Positions 1 to 8,510 are shown, counted from the first letter of the stretch. The stretch: DNA of 64,000 nucleotides from AA29 sp041481445 (GCA_041481445.1 JBGPBV010000016.1:13262-77261), one strand, 5' to 3'. The notes: a model not told the origin generated them from the sequence alone. Program-made: numbers and translations.

Positions 1-1
1 A

Positions 2-406
2 TGCCGGCCCGGCACCTACGTCTACAACGACGCCTCCCAGGTCTCGCTCGGGGTGTGCGGCCTCGAGGACTGCGCGATCAGCGTCCTGGCGACGGTGGTC
101 AGCGCGCCCGCCCCCGATCGCGCGGTGATCGACGCGGGCAGCAAGAGCCTCTCGAACGACCCCCTGCGGCCGCGCGCGGACGGCCACGGGTGGATCCGGG
201 GACGTCGCGCCCGCGTGGCCCGGCTCAGCGAGGAGCACGGCGTCCTCGCCGTCGAGGAAGGCGAGCGGTTCCGGGTCGGGGAAAGGGTCCGCGTGCTGCC
301 CAATCACGCCTGCGTGGTCTCGAACCTGTTCGACCGCGTCGTGGCCCACCGGGGAGAGAGCATCGAGGAGGAGTGGCGGGTGGCCGCGCGCGGCCGGGTG
401 GAGTGA
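2..406 (+). CDS. D-threonine aldolase / D-serine dehydratase-like PLP enzyme, C-terminal part
   Basis: The reading frame is open from the left edge and ends at 406; the N-terminal PLP barrel lies outside the window. About 134 residues remain. They show the C-terminal beta domain of the DSD1/D-threonine aldolase family: RPGTYVYND near the start, then DAGSK, LSEEHG and the PNHAC motif, whose His and Cys are metal ligands in this family. The enzyme class cleaves D-threonine or dehydrates D-serine or related hydroxy-amino acids in the cytoplasm. The exact substrate cannot be read from this part. The methionine codon inside the frame at 53 is internal, since homologous sequence continues upstream of it. 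Confidence 0.85.
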   Translation, partial: CRPGTYVYNDASQVSLGVCGLEDCAISVLATVVSAPAPDRAVIDAGSKSLSNDPLRPRADGHGWIRGRRARVARLSEEHGVLAVEEGERFRVGERVRVLPNHACVVSNLFDRVVAHRGESIEEEWRVAARGRVE

Positions 407-429
407 GAGGCCGAGGCCCCTTGGCGTGA

Positions 430-621
430 CTACCAGTCGAGCGGCTTGGGCGGCCGCTCGTACGCCGGCTTGGGCTTCCCCTCCGGTGTCTTCGTCTGCT
501 TGAGTTGCTTGAGCTTCTGGTCCAGGGCGTCCCAGGTCTGCTCGTCCCGGGCCAGCGCCTCGTCCAGCCAGTCCCGGTAGGTCTTCTCTTTCGGTTCTTT
601 CGAGGGGTCATCCTCGGGCAT
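430..621 (-). CDS. small charged hypothetical protein, 63 aa
   Basis: This encodes a 63-residue, very hydrophilic protein rich in Lys, Asp, Glu and Pro, with a helical centre (WLDEALARDEQTWDALDQKLKQLKQ) and a proline-rich tail ending PKPLDW. The start at 621 is chosen because a GAGG sits six bases upstream; methionine codons at 627 and 633 are possible but poorly spaced. It converges with the aldolase-like gene. No domain, signal peptide or membrane segment is visible and I do not recognise a family. Confidence rests on composition and on the ribosome binding site. Confidence 0.5.
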   Translation of the reverse strand: MPEDDPSKEPKEKTYRDWLDEALARDEQTWDALDQKLKQLKQTKTPEGKPKPAYERPPKPLDW

Positions 622-773
622 CGTCATCCTCACGGAACCACGCGGGCCTCGCCCGTGCCGCTCTCTTGGGGCGGCCCGGAGCGCGAACCCAGGGAATGTC
701 GTGATCCAATCAGGCAGTACGTCCTTGTGCGATCAACGGTTTGTGTGGACGGTCACCCATCTTCACACCAATT

Positions 774-791
774 TACTTGACGCGTCATGTA
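774..791. promoter_or_regulatory. palindromic MarR operator overlapping the -35 region
   Basis: TACTTGACGCGTCATGTA is an 18-bp inverted repeat with one mismatched pair. It lies 22 bp before the marR start and covers a TTGACG -35-like hexamer at 777-782. MarR-family dimers bind palindromes of this size, and marR genes usually repress themselves, so autoregulation together with the following yceI gene is the natural reading. Binding by this MarR is inferred. Confidence 0.65.
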
Positions 792-813
792 TTGTCGGAC
801 TAACGTACGCGGC

Positions 814-1293
814 ATGTCCCGGGTTCGGAGCGCCGTCCAGGAGGAGATCCGGCAGAGCCGGCCGTTCTCCTCGCCCTCCGAGGAGGGCGTGGTCGCGCTC
901 GTGCGCACCGCGGACCTCCTGCGCCGCGCCCTGACCGGCGTGGTGGAGCCGCACGGGATCACGCTGCAGCAGTACAACGTGCTCCGCATCCTCCGCGGGG
1001 CCGGCCCCGAGGGGCTGCCCACGCTCGAGATCGCCGGCCGGATGATCGAGCACGCTCCGGGCGTGACGCGACTGGTCGACCGGTTGCAGGCCAAGGGCCT
1101 GGTCCGGCGCCAGCGCTCGACGGAGGACCGCCGCGAGATCCGGTGCCGGATCGCGGCGGAAGGGCTCGACCTCCTGGCGCGGCTCGACGGCCTGATGCAG
1201 GACGCCGCGCGGGAGTTCATGTCTCCGCTGGACGCCGAGGCGCTGGACCGCTTCATCCGCGACCTCGACGCGCTGCGCGCGGCCATCACGTGA
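814..1293 (+). CDS. MarR family transcriptional regulator
   Basis: This is a 159-residue winged-helix regulator. The core runs from HGITLQQYNVLRIL through the recognition-helix region (GVTRLVDRLQAKGLV) to the wing with the diagnostic DRR (STEDRREIRCRI, about residue 110), followed by a C-terminal dimerisation helix. The start at 814 is preferred to an ATG at 787 because 787 lies inside the palindromic operator and adds residues atypical of the family. The yceI-like gene begins 77 bp downstream on the same strand, and MarR/YceI pairs recur in bacteria. The protein probably represses both genes; its ligand is unknown. Confidence 0.9.
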   Translation: MSRVRSAVQEEIRQSRPFSSPSEEGVVALVRTADLLRRALTGVVEPHGITLQQYNVLRILRGAGPEGLPTLEIAGRMIEHAPGVTRLVDRLQAKGLVRRQRSTEDRREIRCRIAAEGLDLLARLDGLMQDAAREFMSPLDAEALDRFIRDLDALRAAIT

Positions 1294-1370
1294 GCCCGCG
1301 CGCCGAGGATCCCGGGAACGTCGTCGCCATCGCGGCCGGCCGCCTGCCGCCGCGCCATTCAAGGAGAGAA

Positions 1371-1973
1371 ATGATGATCCGTAAGCTGTCCCTCGCCGCC
1401 GCCGCCGCCTTCCTGGCCGCCTCCCCCGTCCTCGCCGACACCTGGGTGATCGACAAGAACCACTCGGAGACCGGCTTCCAGATCCGCCACATGATGAGCA
1501 AGGTGCGCGGGCACTTCAACGACTACGCGGGCACGGTCGTCGTGGACCCGGCCAAGCCGGAGGCCGCCACCGTGGAGTTCACCATCAAGGCCGCCACCAT
1601 CGACACCGCCAACGAGAACCGGGACAAGGACCTGCGCAGCGCGAACTTCTTCGACGTCGAGAAGTTCCCCGAGATCAGCTTCAAGAGCACGAAGGTGAAG
1701 GCGGCGGGCAAGGACCGCTACGACGTCATCGGCACCCTGACCATGCACGGGGTCTCGAAGGAAGTGACGCTGCCCGTCCAGTACCTGGGCGTGGGCAAGG
1801 ATCCCTGGGGCAACGAGAAGGCCGGCTTCTCCGCCGACGTCACCCTGAACCGCAAGGATTTCGGGATCACCTGGAACAAGACTCTCGACAGCGGCGGCGT
1901 GCTGCTGGGCGACGACGTCTGGGTCTCCATAAACCTCGAAGCGGCAAAGAAGAAGGAGGCGGCCGCCAACTGA
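1371..1973 (+). CDS. YceI family periplasmic protein
   Basis: This is a 200-residue protein with a Sec signal peptide (residues 1-22, cleavage after VLA) and a YceI lipocalin-like barrel: DKNHSETGFQIRHMMSKVRGHF, then DKDLRSANFFDVEKFPEISFKS and LTMHGVSKEVTLPV. The family binds long-chain isoprenoids such as polyprenyl chains in the periplasm; the ligand here is not known. The start is fixed by AAGGAGAG eight bases upstream; a longer open frame upstream lacks signal-peptide character. It lies behind marR and is probably under the same operator. An alkaline tail (AAKKKEAAAN) ends the protein. Confidence 0.93.
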   Translation: MMIRKLSLAAAAAFLAASPVLADTWVIDKNHSETGFQIRHMMSKVRGHFNDYAGTVVVDPAKPEAATVEFTIKAATIDTANENRDKDLRSANFFDVEKFPEISFKSTKVKAAGKDRYDVIGTLTMHGVSKEVTLPVQYLGVGKDPWGNEKAGFSADVTLNRKDFGITWNKTLDSGGVLLGDDVWVSINLEAAKKKEAAAN

Positions 1974-2024
1974 CGGAATAGCGCCCCGGGCTGGGCCGTA
2001 CTCCTGAGGCAAGGAGGCCGGCCC

Positions 2025-2993
2025 ATGCCCTCGCCGCTCGCCGCTCCCACCCCTGTCCCGCTCGGCCCTCGACGGGCCGGCGCGGCGGCCGTCATCGCGT
2101 TGTCGTTCCTTCTCACCCCTTCCGCTCGGGCCGGCGTCTGGCAGGCGAGCGGGTCCCTCGTCGACCTCTCGGTCGAAGTCGAGGGATCCGCGGCGCCGCT
2201 CTATCCGGCACGCGACGGCTCCGGCCGCTACTACCTCGAGGCCCGCAGCGGCTCCGCGTACACCGTCCGCGTGGCCAACCGGAGCTCCCGGCGCCTCGGC
2301 GTCCTGCTCGCCGTCGACGGGCTCAACGCGATCAGCGGCGAGCGTGAGCCCGGTCCGACCGCGGCCGGCCGGCCGGGCCGCATGTACGTCATCGATCCCT
2401 GGGACGAGGTGAGGGTGCGCGGCTGGCGCACGTCGCTCGAGGACGTGAGGCAGTTCACGTTCGTGGACGAGCGGGCGTCGTACGCGACCCGGAGCGGACG
2501 CGCGAACGGGAAGATGGGCTGGATCGAGGCCTGGGTCTATCGCGAGCGCTTCGGCCCGCGGGTCTCGCGCGGCGGGACGGAGCCATGGGACCGCGGGTCG
2601 CGGCCGGAGGACCAGGCGGAGGAGCGCCCGCGGCGCGACATCCCCCCGCCCGACGCCGCCGGCACCCTCCCCGGCGCCGCTCCAGAAGGCGCGGCTCCCC
2701 CCGCCAGCGCGCCCCCGGCCGACGCCGACGCGTCCAGGGAGCGCGCCGAAGGCCTCCGCAAGGCGCAGCCCTCCGAAGAGTCGTACCCCGGCACCGGCTG
2801 GGGCAGCCGCGCCTGGGACCCCGCGACGGTGGTGAGCTTCGTGGCCGAGGCCCGCCCCTCCGACGGCGTGACCATCCGCTACGAGTACGCGCCCGCGCTC
2901 CGCGCCCTCGGCCTGATCCCGCCGCCGTGGCATCGCGACCGCCTGGCCGAGCGCGAGCGCGGCGAGGGATTCGCGCGGCCGCCCGCCTGGTGA
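2025..2993 (+). CDS. secreted protein of unknown function
   Basis: This is a 322-residue protein with a signal peptide (residues 1-36, AAAVIALSFLLTPSARA) and AAGGAGG eight bases before the start. The mature N-terminal half looks like a beta domain: YYLEARSGSAYTVRVANRSSRRLGVLLAVDGLNAISGE, then WDEVRVRGWRTSLEDVRQF. The middle is a proline/alanine-rich linker (about residues 205-245), followed by a short C-terminal segment ending in a Arg-rich tail. The pattern suggests a cell-surface or periplasmic protein. I do not recognise a named family and propose no function. Confidence 0.75.
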   Translation: MPSPLAAPTPVPLGPRRAGAAAVIALSFLLTPSARAGVWQASGSLVDLSVEVEGSAAPLYPARDGSGRYYLEARSGSAYTVRVANRSSRRLGVLLAVDGLNAISGEREPGPTAAGRPGRMYVIDPWDEVRVRGWRTSLEDVRQFTFVDERASYATRSGRANGKMGWIEAWVYRERFGPRVSRGGTEPWDRGSRPEDQAEERPRRDIPPPDAAGTLPGAAPEGAAPPASAPPADADASRERAEGLRKAQPSEESYPGTGWGSRAWDPATVVSFVAEARPSDGVTIRYEYAPALRALGLIPPPWHRDRLAERERGEGFARPPAW

Positions 2994-3026
2994 GGCGGCA
3001 GATCGCCAAGCCGTAGCGGGGAAAGG

Positions 3027-4811
3027 TCAGCGGCCGCCGGCCACGAGCAGCGTCTCCGCCAGCTCGAACACGTCGGCCGGCCAGAACGTCCTCGGGCGCG
3101 GGTGGTGCGCGAACCCCGCCACGGGATGGCAGCTCAGGACCATCGAGCGCCATTGCGCCGGTATCCCCGCGCGTCCATGGAGGGCGCCGAGCAGCGCCCC
3201 CGCGATGGCGGCGTTGGTGTCGGTGTCGCCGCCGCGGAGGACGGTCGCGGCCAGGCCCTCCTCCACCGTCCGCGCCCGCAGCGCTTCGTGGAACGCGTTC
3301 TGCAGCGCGATGAGGACCCAGCCCTGCTGCGGGCCGTCGGCGGGCCGGGCGGCCCCCGCCGCCGCCTCCAGCGCCTCCCGCACCGCGGGGACCGCGGGCG
3401 CGCCTCGCGCCCAGTCCAGGGCGGCCCGATACGCGCCCTCCGCCCCGTCGCCGCGGTCGATCGCGTGCGCGATCGCGACCACGAACGCGGCCGTGGCGTC
3501 GCCGCACACGGGATGGGGATGGGTGAGCGCGGCGTCGGCGCGGCCCAGCTCCGCGGCCCCCCGCGCCTCCAGGCGGTGGGCGAGCACGCCGAGCGGGCTC
3601 GCGCGCATCAAGGAGCCGTTGGCCTGGCTGTCGCGGCGGGGCGCGCCTTCCAGGGCGGCGCGGACCGTGGTGCCGACGTCGAAGGGCGCGGAATCCAGCC
3701 ACCGGCGGTAGGCGTCGAAGGCGCGCGCGGGGTCGTAGCCGCCGCCGTCGACGATCGTGCGCGCCAGCGCCAGCGCCATCTCGCCGTCGTCGGTGGGCTG
3801 GCCGGCCAGGAGGTGCCACCGGCCGCCGTCGACGAGCTGGCGCGGACCGTCCGGGTAGAGGCGCCGGACCTCGTCCGCGGAGGCGAACTCCACGAGCGCA
3901 CCCAGGTTGTCACCCGCGATCTGCCCGAGCAGGCAGCCCTGCGCCCGCGCCAGCCGCTCCGCGTCCGCGATCGCCACTCCCGGGCGAAGGCGGGCCGGGC
4001 GCTCGGCGCCCCAGGGGCCGGCGGACACGTTCCACGGCCGCGCGGCCAGGGCCTGGCTCACCTCGAGCGACCCCGCGAACGCGCGGGCGGAGCGGCTGTC
4101 GCCGCCGCCGTCGTAGATCATCGGCCGGCCGCTCTCGTCCACCACGGCGCCGCCCGCCGCCCGGACCATGGCGTCACCCCCCCCGTAGTCCCAGGCGCAG
4201 GGCGCGAACAGGGCGCTGGCCGCCGCCCCCTCCCCGCTCGCCACCAGGGCCAGCCGGTGGGCGATCGAGGGCACGCTGCGGTAGCGCGCGGGGGCCACGT
4301 TGCGGAGGTTGCCGCCGGGATCGCGCTCGCCGTTGCTGGAGACGAGCACGATCTGCGCGCGGTCGAGCCGGGCGGGCGGTGACGCCTCGGCGGCGCGGCC
4401 GTTGCGCTGGAGCGGCCCCCGGCCCTCCGCCCATGCGAAGAGGTCGCCGCGGTCGTCCGGATAGCCGAACGCGAACACGACGCCGAGGACGGGCTGGCCC
4501 TCGCGCGCGAGCCCGATCGAGACCGCGCTCCCGCGCCGGCCGGCCAGGTAGTCGCGCGTGCCGTCGTTGGGATCCACGAGCCAGATGGGCTGGCCGGGCT
4601 GGCCGGCCTGGACGCCCGTCTCCTCGCCGCGATAGCCCCAGCCCGGGAAGGCCTGGAGGAGGCGCGCGCGGACCTCGCGCTCCGCCTCCGTGTCCGCCTC
4701 CGCCTTGTCGCCCCCCCCGCGCGCCCCGTCCGGGCGGTGGAAATCCGCGCGCAGGATCTCGCCCGCGCGGAGCGCCGCCTCCATCGCGACCGAGAGGGCG
4801 CGCTCGAGCAT
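3027..4811 (-). CDS. inositol monophosphatase-like / ADP-ribosylglycohydrolase fusion protein
   Basis: One 594-residue frame joins two enzyme domains. Residues 1-250 are an IMPase/FBPase-like phosphatase: the metal-binding EE pair at 63-64, DPNDGT at 80-85 and WDYGGGDAMVRAAGG around 207-221. Residues 285-594 are an ADP-ribosylglycohydrolase: GDNLGALVEF at 300-309, TDDGEM at 340-345, and GGDTDTNAA at 527-535, which carry the Mg-binding aspartates of DraG-type enzymes. Both active sites look complete. The pairing suggests processing of ADP-ribose-type nucleotide sugars (hydrolysis plus dephosphorylation), which is inference. The start at 4811 is the first Met before the IMPase domain; divergent gene 4875 is 63 bp away. 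Confidence 0.85.
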   Translation of the reverse strand: MLERALSVAMEAALRAGEILRADFHRPDGARGGGDKAEADTEAEREVRARLLQAFPGWGYRGEETGVQAGQPGQPIWLVDPNDGTRDYLAGRRGSAVSIGLAREGQPVLGVVFAFGYPDDRGDLFAWAEGRGPLQRNGRAAEASPPARLDRAQIVLVSSNGERDPGGNLRNVAPARYRSVPSIAHRLALVASGEGAAASALFAPCAWDYGGGDAMVRAAGGAVVDESGRPMIYDGGGDSRSARAFAGSLEVSQALAARPWNVSAGPWGAERPARLRPGVAIADAERLARAQGCLLGQIAGDNLGALVEFASADEVRRLYPDGPRQLVDGGRWHLLAGQPTDDGEMALALARTIVDGGGYDPARAFDAYRRWLDSAPFDVGTTVRAALEGAPRRDSQANGSLMRASPLGVLAHRLEARGAAELGRADAALTHPHPVCGDATAAFVVAIAHAIDRGDGAEGAYRAALDWARGAPAVPAVREALEAAAGAARPADGPQQGWVLIALQNAFHEALRARTVEEGLAATVLRGGDTDTNAAIAGALLGALHGRAGIPAQWRSMVLSCHPVAGFAHHPRPRTFWPADVFELAETLLVAGGR

Positions 4812-4874
4812 CCGGAATTGTACCGGCGCGCGCTCGTTGACGCTCGCATGGACGCCGCGTACGCTTCTTCGATC

Positions 4875-5507
4875 ATGGCCCTGATCCAGTTCGTGGAGAA
4901 CTACGACGATCTTTCGACCGACCGCGGCTTCCAGTTCAAGTTCTATTGCGACAAGTGCCGCAACGGGTACATGTCGGCCTTCCAGGCCTCGGTGGTGGGC
5001 ACCGCGGGCAGCCTCCTCCGCGCCGCGGGCGACCTCTTCGGCGGCGTGTTCAGCCAGGCCGGCTCCAGCGCCTACGAGATCCAGCGCGCGGTGGGCGGCC
5101 AGGCCCACGACAGCGCGCTGCAGGCCGCGGTCACGGAGGTCAAGCCCAACTTCACGCAGTGCGTGCGCTGCGGGAAGTGGGTCTGCAACACCGTGTGCTG
5201 GAATGCCGACCGGGGCCTCTGCTCCAACTGCGCCCCCCAGACCGAGGAGGAGATCGCGGCCGCCCAGGCCCAGGCCCAGGTGGAGCAGATCCACTCCAAG
5301 GTGCGCGAGCGCGACCAGACGAGGGGCCTCGACCTCGACGACCAGATGGTCGCGCGCTGCCCCAAGTGCTCAGCCCAGACCGCGGGCGGGAAGTTCTGCC
5401 CCGAGTGCGGCGCCCCCCTCCACCCGCGGGACGCCTGCGCCCAGTGCGGGGCCAAGATGGCCCCGGCGGCGAAGTTCTGTCCCGAGTGCGGGGCCCGGAG
5501 GGCCTGA
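4875..5507 (+). CDS. zinc-ribbon protein with multiple Cys knuckles
   Basis: This 210-residue cytoplasmic protein contains at least five CxxC pairs. CDKC near residue 22 precedes a small Gly/Ala-rich helical segment; CVRCGKWVC and CSNC follow in the middle; a helical QAQAQVEQ linker leads to two C-terminal double zinc ribbons (CPKC/CPEC and CAQC/CPEC). The N-terminal MALIQFVENYDDLSTDRG looks like the natural beginning, although an ATG at 4848 is also in frame. Such zinc-ribbon proteins are usually adaptors or are linked to membrane-stress proteins. The function is unknown. Confidence 0.8.
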   Translation: MALIQFVENYDDLSTDRGFQFKFYCDKCRNGYMSAFQASVVGTAGSLLRAAGDLFGGVFSQAGSSAYEIQRAVGGQAHDSALQAAVTEVKPNFTQCVRCGKWVCNTVCWNADRGLCSNCAPQTEEEIAAAQAQAQVEQIHSKVRERDQTRGLDLDDQMVARCPKCSAQTAGGKFCPECGAPLHPRDACAQCGAKMAPAAKFCPECGARRA

Positions 5508-5512
5508 GGGGC

Positions 5513-5698
5513 TCAGGCCGGGTCCGGGCGGGACACGAAGAGCGCGCAGGCGAGAACAGGCTGGGGCGGGTAGCGCTGCAGCAGCGGACAATAGATGAAG
5601 ACCGACCCGCGGTCGCTCGTCACGTAGCGCGGCGGGGCCGCGCAGCGGTGGCAGAGGCTCTCCGGAAAGGGGTAAGGGTCGGGCCGGCCCTCGGGCAC
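5513..5698 (-). CDS. small Cys-containing conserved protein, 61 aa, GTG start
   Basis: This short gene is read from a GTG whose first base is the last base of the upstream DUF6335 stop codon (TAGTG), so the two are translationally coupled. The 61-residue product has CHRCAAPPRYV, a second pair of cysteines (IYCPLLQRYPPQPVLACALF) and aromatic/proline-rich character, suggesting a small zinc-binding fold. Codon use matches its neighbours. It ends five bases from the convergent zinc-ribbon gene. No function is known to me. Confidence 0.6.
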   Translation of the reverse strand: MPEGRPDPYPFPESLCHRCAAPPRYVTSDRGSVFIYCPLLQRYPPQPVLACALFVSRPDPA

Positions 5699-6114
5699 TA
5701 GACGGGTCGGCGCGGAGGGGTCAGCTCGGAGCGCCGATGGTCGCGCCGCTCCAGGATCTCGGCCGCGCAACGCAGCGCGCCCGCGTCCTCCTCCTGCAGC
5801 CCGTAGGCCCGGCCGATCGCGTCCACTTCGTTCTGGTCCGGCGTGGGGGCGCTGCCGCCGGGCGTCTCCTCGCCCACGTACTCGTTGGCCAGGAAACGGT
5901 CGTCGGGATCGCCGACGCGGATCGTCTCGCCGGCGCGTGGGATCTCCGCCCGGCGGCTCGCGCGGGCCGCCCGCGGCAGCACTCCGGTGCGCAAGGCCTC
6001 GGCCGCCACCGCGGTCGCGCAACTCGTGTACCGCCCGTTCACTTCGTCGAGGGGAGGCAGCCGGAGGGTTCCCGGCCGGTCGTCACGCGATTTCCGCCTC
6101 GTGCGTACCGCCAT
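5698..6114 (-). CDS. DUF6335 family protein
   Basis: This is a 138-residue soluble protein. The signature block lies in its second half: YVGEETPGGSAPTPDQNEVDAIGRAYGL followed by LERRDHRRSEL, as in DUF6335 proteins of several soil phyla. The N-terminal part is basic and variable. The family has no assigned function. It is coupled by a 1-base overlap to the 61-residue Cys protein downstream and probably shares its mRNA. Confidence 0.75.
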   Translation of the reverse strand: MAVRTRRKSRDDRPGTLRLPPLDEVNGRYTSCATAVAAEALRTGVLPRAARASRRAEIPRAGETIRVGDPDDRFLANEYVGEETPGGSAPTPDQNEVDAIGRAYGLQEEDAGALRCAAEILERRDHRRSELTPPRRPV

Positions 6115-6178
6115 CGTCGATCCCGGTCATACCCTGCTCCTCCAACACGTCGCTGGTCAAGGATTTTCTTTGCCCCCG

Positions 6179-6595
6179 TCACGATGCGGCATCCACCTGG
6201 AAGGCACGATCCGCCACCACGCGGCCGTCGATGAGGATCTCGACCCGGTACTGCCCCGGAGCCCATCCCGCCGGGTTGAACACGTGGAACTCGCTCACGG
6301 TGGTGCCGTCGGGCGCGATCTTCTGTGCCGTCTCCTCGAGCAGCGCGCCCTGGTAGGTCCATCGCGCGGACATCACCGCCCGCCGCGCCTCGCCGTCCGT
6401 GACCACCGACGCGAAGATGACGTCCCCGGGCGCGAACGTGCCGGCGGGCGCGGTGACGCGCTTGTCCGCGCCCACCGCCCGTCCGACCTCGACGTCGACG
6501 ACCTTGAGCTCGGCGTTGGGCGGGAAGGCCGAGCGCGGCACGGAGCAGCCGCTCGAGGCGAGGACGGCGACGGCGAGGAGGGGGACGGGGCGCAT
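6179..6595 (-). CDS. predicted lipoprotein, 138 aa
   Basis: The protein starts with MRPVPLLAVAVLASSGC, a lipoprotein-type signal with Cys at residue 17, then a single beta-rich domain (ELKVVDVEVGRAV ... GQYRVEILIDGRVVADRAF) of immunoglobulin-like or C2-like appearance. The start at 6595 is chosen to place the signal peptide at the N terminus. It diverges from the DUF5715-like gene at 6716 with about 120 bp between them. The function is unknown; an envelope location is likely. Confidence 0.65.
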   Translation of the reverse strand: MRPVPLLAVAVLASSGCSVPRSAFPPNAELKVVDVEVGRAVGADKRVTAPAGTFAPGDVIFASVVTDGEARRAVMSARWTYQGALLEETAQKIAPDGTTVSEFHVFNPAGWAPGQYRVEILIDGRVVADRAFQVDAAS

Positions 6596-6715
6596 CGGGG
6601 TTTCCGGCTCGTCTTCCAGCATGATAGCCCGCGGCCCGTGTCCGGTCGGGCACTTTGCCCACGATCACGCGCGGCGCCGCCGAGCGGAACGCGTCTTGCT
6701 GCCTTCCGGAAGTAC

Positions 6716-8014
6716 ATGGTGCCAAAGGGACCGCCGGCGACCGACCGCAGCGAGCGCGCGCGAGCGGGCAGGCTTCGGCCCACGACCTGGGTGCTCCTCG
6801 TGGCCCTGGTCGTGGCCCTCTCGGGCCTGGCCGTGCGCTTCCGATGGGAGCGAGGTGCGGAGGCGGACGCACCTGGCCCCGAATCGGCGGCGGCGCCACC
6901 TCCGGCCGTTCCTCCGGCCCAGGTGAATCACTGGAAGGAAGCGGCGCGCCGCGTGGAGGAGGACCGCGGTGAGCCGGTCGGTCGTGCCGCGCATATCCAC
7001 GTCCCGTCCGAGCTGCGGCACTACGCCGACCGGCGGCGGTTCCTCGCCGTGCAGGTGGCGGCGTGGATGGAGAAGGACTACCCGATCCCGCACGACGAGG
7101 CCGAGCTCGCGCAGATGATCGGCCAAGGCGACCTGGTCGAGGTGCCCGCGCTGGGCGACCACTACATCCTCTACGGCGTGGGGGCGAACGCCACCGGCGA
7201 GCCGCTCGCCCACTACGACCGCGCCACCGGCGCCGAGGTCCCGCTGTACGGCCGCTACGATCTCTTCCAGGACCGTGCGGCCGAGATGGCCCAGGAGATC
7301 CAGGCGATGAAGGCGGCGGCGTCCGAGGCCGCGGCGCAGGCGGCGCGGCTCCCCCGAACCCAGGCCCGACGGCGGCGCGCGCTCCTTGCCCAGGCCCGCA
7401 AGGCCAGGCAAGAGGCGGCGGCGCTCGAGAAGGAGAAGGCACGCGCGGCCGCCTGGTACGACGACTACGACAAGCGCCGCCGGCTGGTCTCCGAGCGCCA
7501 GACGCTCGAGGACTTCGCGCGGCACCTGGGGAAGCGGCCGTACGACCTCGACGATCCGAAGGACCGCCGCGCCTTCCGCGGCCGGCTGCTGGGCTTCCTC
7601 CGGCCGGCCGCGCGCGACGTCCTGCTCGAGCTGGCCGCCCGCTACGACCAGCGCTTCCATCGCCCTCTGCCGGTGACGTCGCTCGTCCGCACCCTGGCCT
7701 ACCAGCGCCTGCTCGGCGAGACCAACCCGAACGCGACGCACATCTCGATCCCGCCCCACACGACGGGCCTGGCCTTCGACGTGTACGACCGCTACATGAC
7801 GGGCCCGGAGCAGGACGCGCTCATGGACATGGTCGCGGAGCTCGAGAGGAACGGCCGCGTGGAAGCCCTCCGCGAGAACCGCGACCACATCCACATGCTG
7901 GCGTTCGCGGACGGGCGGCGGCCTCCGGAATCGCTGATCGCGGAGGCCCTCGGCGTGGTGCGGCCCTGGACGCGCGTGGCCGCGCGCCACGGCGGGGTGG
8001 CCGGCACGCCCTAG
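6716..8014 (+). CDS. DUF5715 / peptidase M15-like membrane-anchored protein
   Basis: This 432-residue protein has one N-terminal membrane anchor (about residues 23-41, TTWVLLVALVVALSGLAV), a charged helical stretch (about 190-260) and a C-terminal domain with THISIPPHTTGLAFDVYDRY and NRDHIHMLAF. HxxGxxxD plus HxH is the zinc-ligand and catalytic pattern of M15/M74-type D,D-peptidases acting on peptidoglycan, so a periplasmic cell-wall peptidase role is likely. The ATG at 6716 is used because upstream codons in the frame overlap the divergent lipoprotein gene and do not look coding. Confidence 0.72.
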   Translation: MVPKGPPATDRSERARAGRLRPTTWVLLVALVVALSGLAVRFRWERGAEADAPGPESAAAPPPAVPPAQVNHWKEAARRVEEDRGEPVGRAAHIHVPSELRHYADRRRFLAVQVAAWMEKDYPIPHDEAELAQMIGQGDLVEVPALGDHYILYGVGANATGEPLAHYDRATGAEVPLYGRYDLFQDRAAEMAQEIQAMKAAASEAAAQAARLPRTQARRRRALLAQARKARQEAAALEKEKARAAAWYDDYDKRRRLVSERQTLEDFARHLGKRPYDLDDPKDRRAFRGRLLGFLRPAARDVLLELAARYDQRFHRPLPVTSLVRTLAYQRLLGETNPNATHISIPPHTTGLAFDVYDRYMTGPEQDALMDMVAELERNGRVEALRENRDHIHMLAFADGRRPPESLIAEALGVVRPWTRVAARHGGVAGTP

Positions 8015-8030
8015 TGTCTCGTGGCCGACG

Positions 8031-8408
8031 TCAGTTGGCGTGGTGGGTGGCGTCCGTCATCACGAGCCCGGAGCCGATCTGCTCGGGCAGCTTGATGATC
8101 GTGCCGAGGTCCGCCACGTCGCGGATCTTGCCCTCGACCTTCACGCGGGCGCCCCGCCGGGGGACGCCGTGGCTCGAGATCACCCAGATCGTGCCCGTCC
8201 CGTCGTCGAGCTTGAAGGCGCCGTGACCGAGAAGGGACATGCTCTCCAGGACGTTCCCGGCGAGTTGGACGTCGTCGCGGTGGGTGTACTTCTGCGGCTC
8301 GGCCAGGATGCGCGCCACCGTCGTCGTGGCACAGCCCATCGAGGACAGGGTCAGGGCGCCGAGCAGGAGCAGCACCCCTGTCCGCGGCGCCGGTTTCATG
8401 TAGGCCAT
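8031..8408 (-). CDS. small OB-fold-like lipoprotein
   Basis: This 125-residue protein has a lipoprotein signal (LLLLGALTLSSMGC) and a mature domain of about 95 residues with RDDVQLAGNVLESMSLLGHGAFKLDDGTGTIWVIS and ARVKVEGKIRDVADLG, the beta pattern of small nucleic-acid-binding-type OB folds found in periplasmic proteins. The start at 8408 has GGGGAG about eight bases upstream. It converges with the DUF5715 gene and diverges from the FHA regulator. The function is unknown. Confidence 0.7.
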   Translation of the reverse strand: MAYMKPAPRTGVLLLLGALTLSSMGCATTTVARILAEPQKYTHRDDVQLAGNVLESMSLLGHGAFKLDDGTGTIWVISSHGVPRRGARVKVEGKIRDVADLGTIIKLPEQIGSGLVMTDATHHAN

Positions 8409-8510
8409 GCAGGATCTCCCCTCGTCTTCTAGCGTAGCATCGGACCCCCGCGAGTTCCGGGCGCTCGATTTCGGACCCGCGAAGGTGCAACATGCGGCCC
8501 CGAAGTCCTT

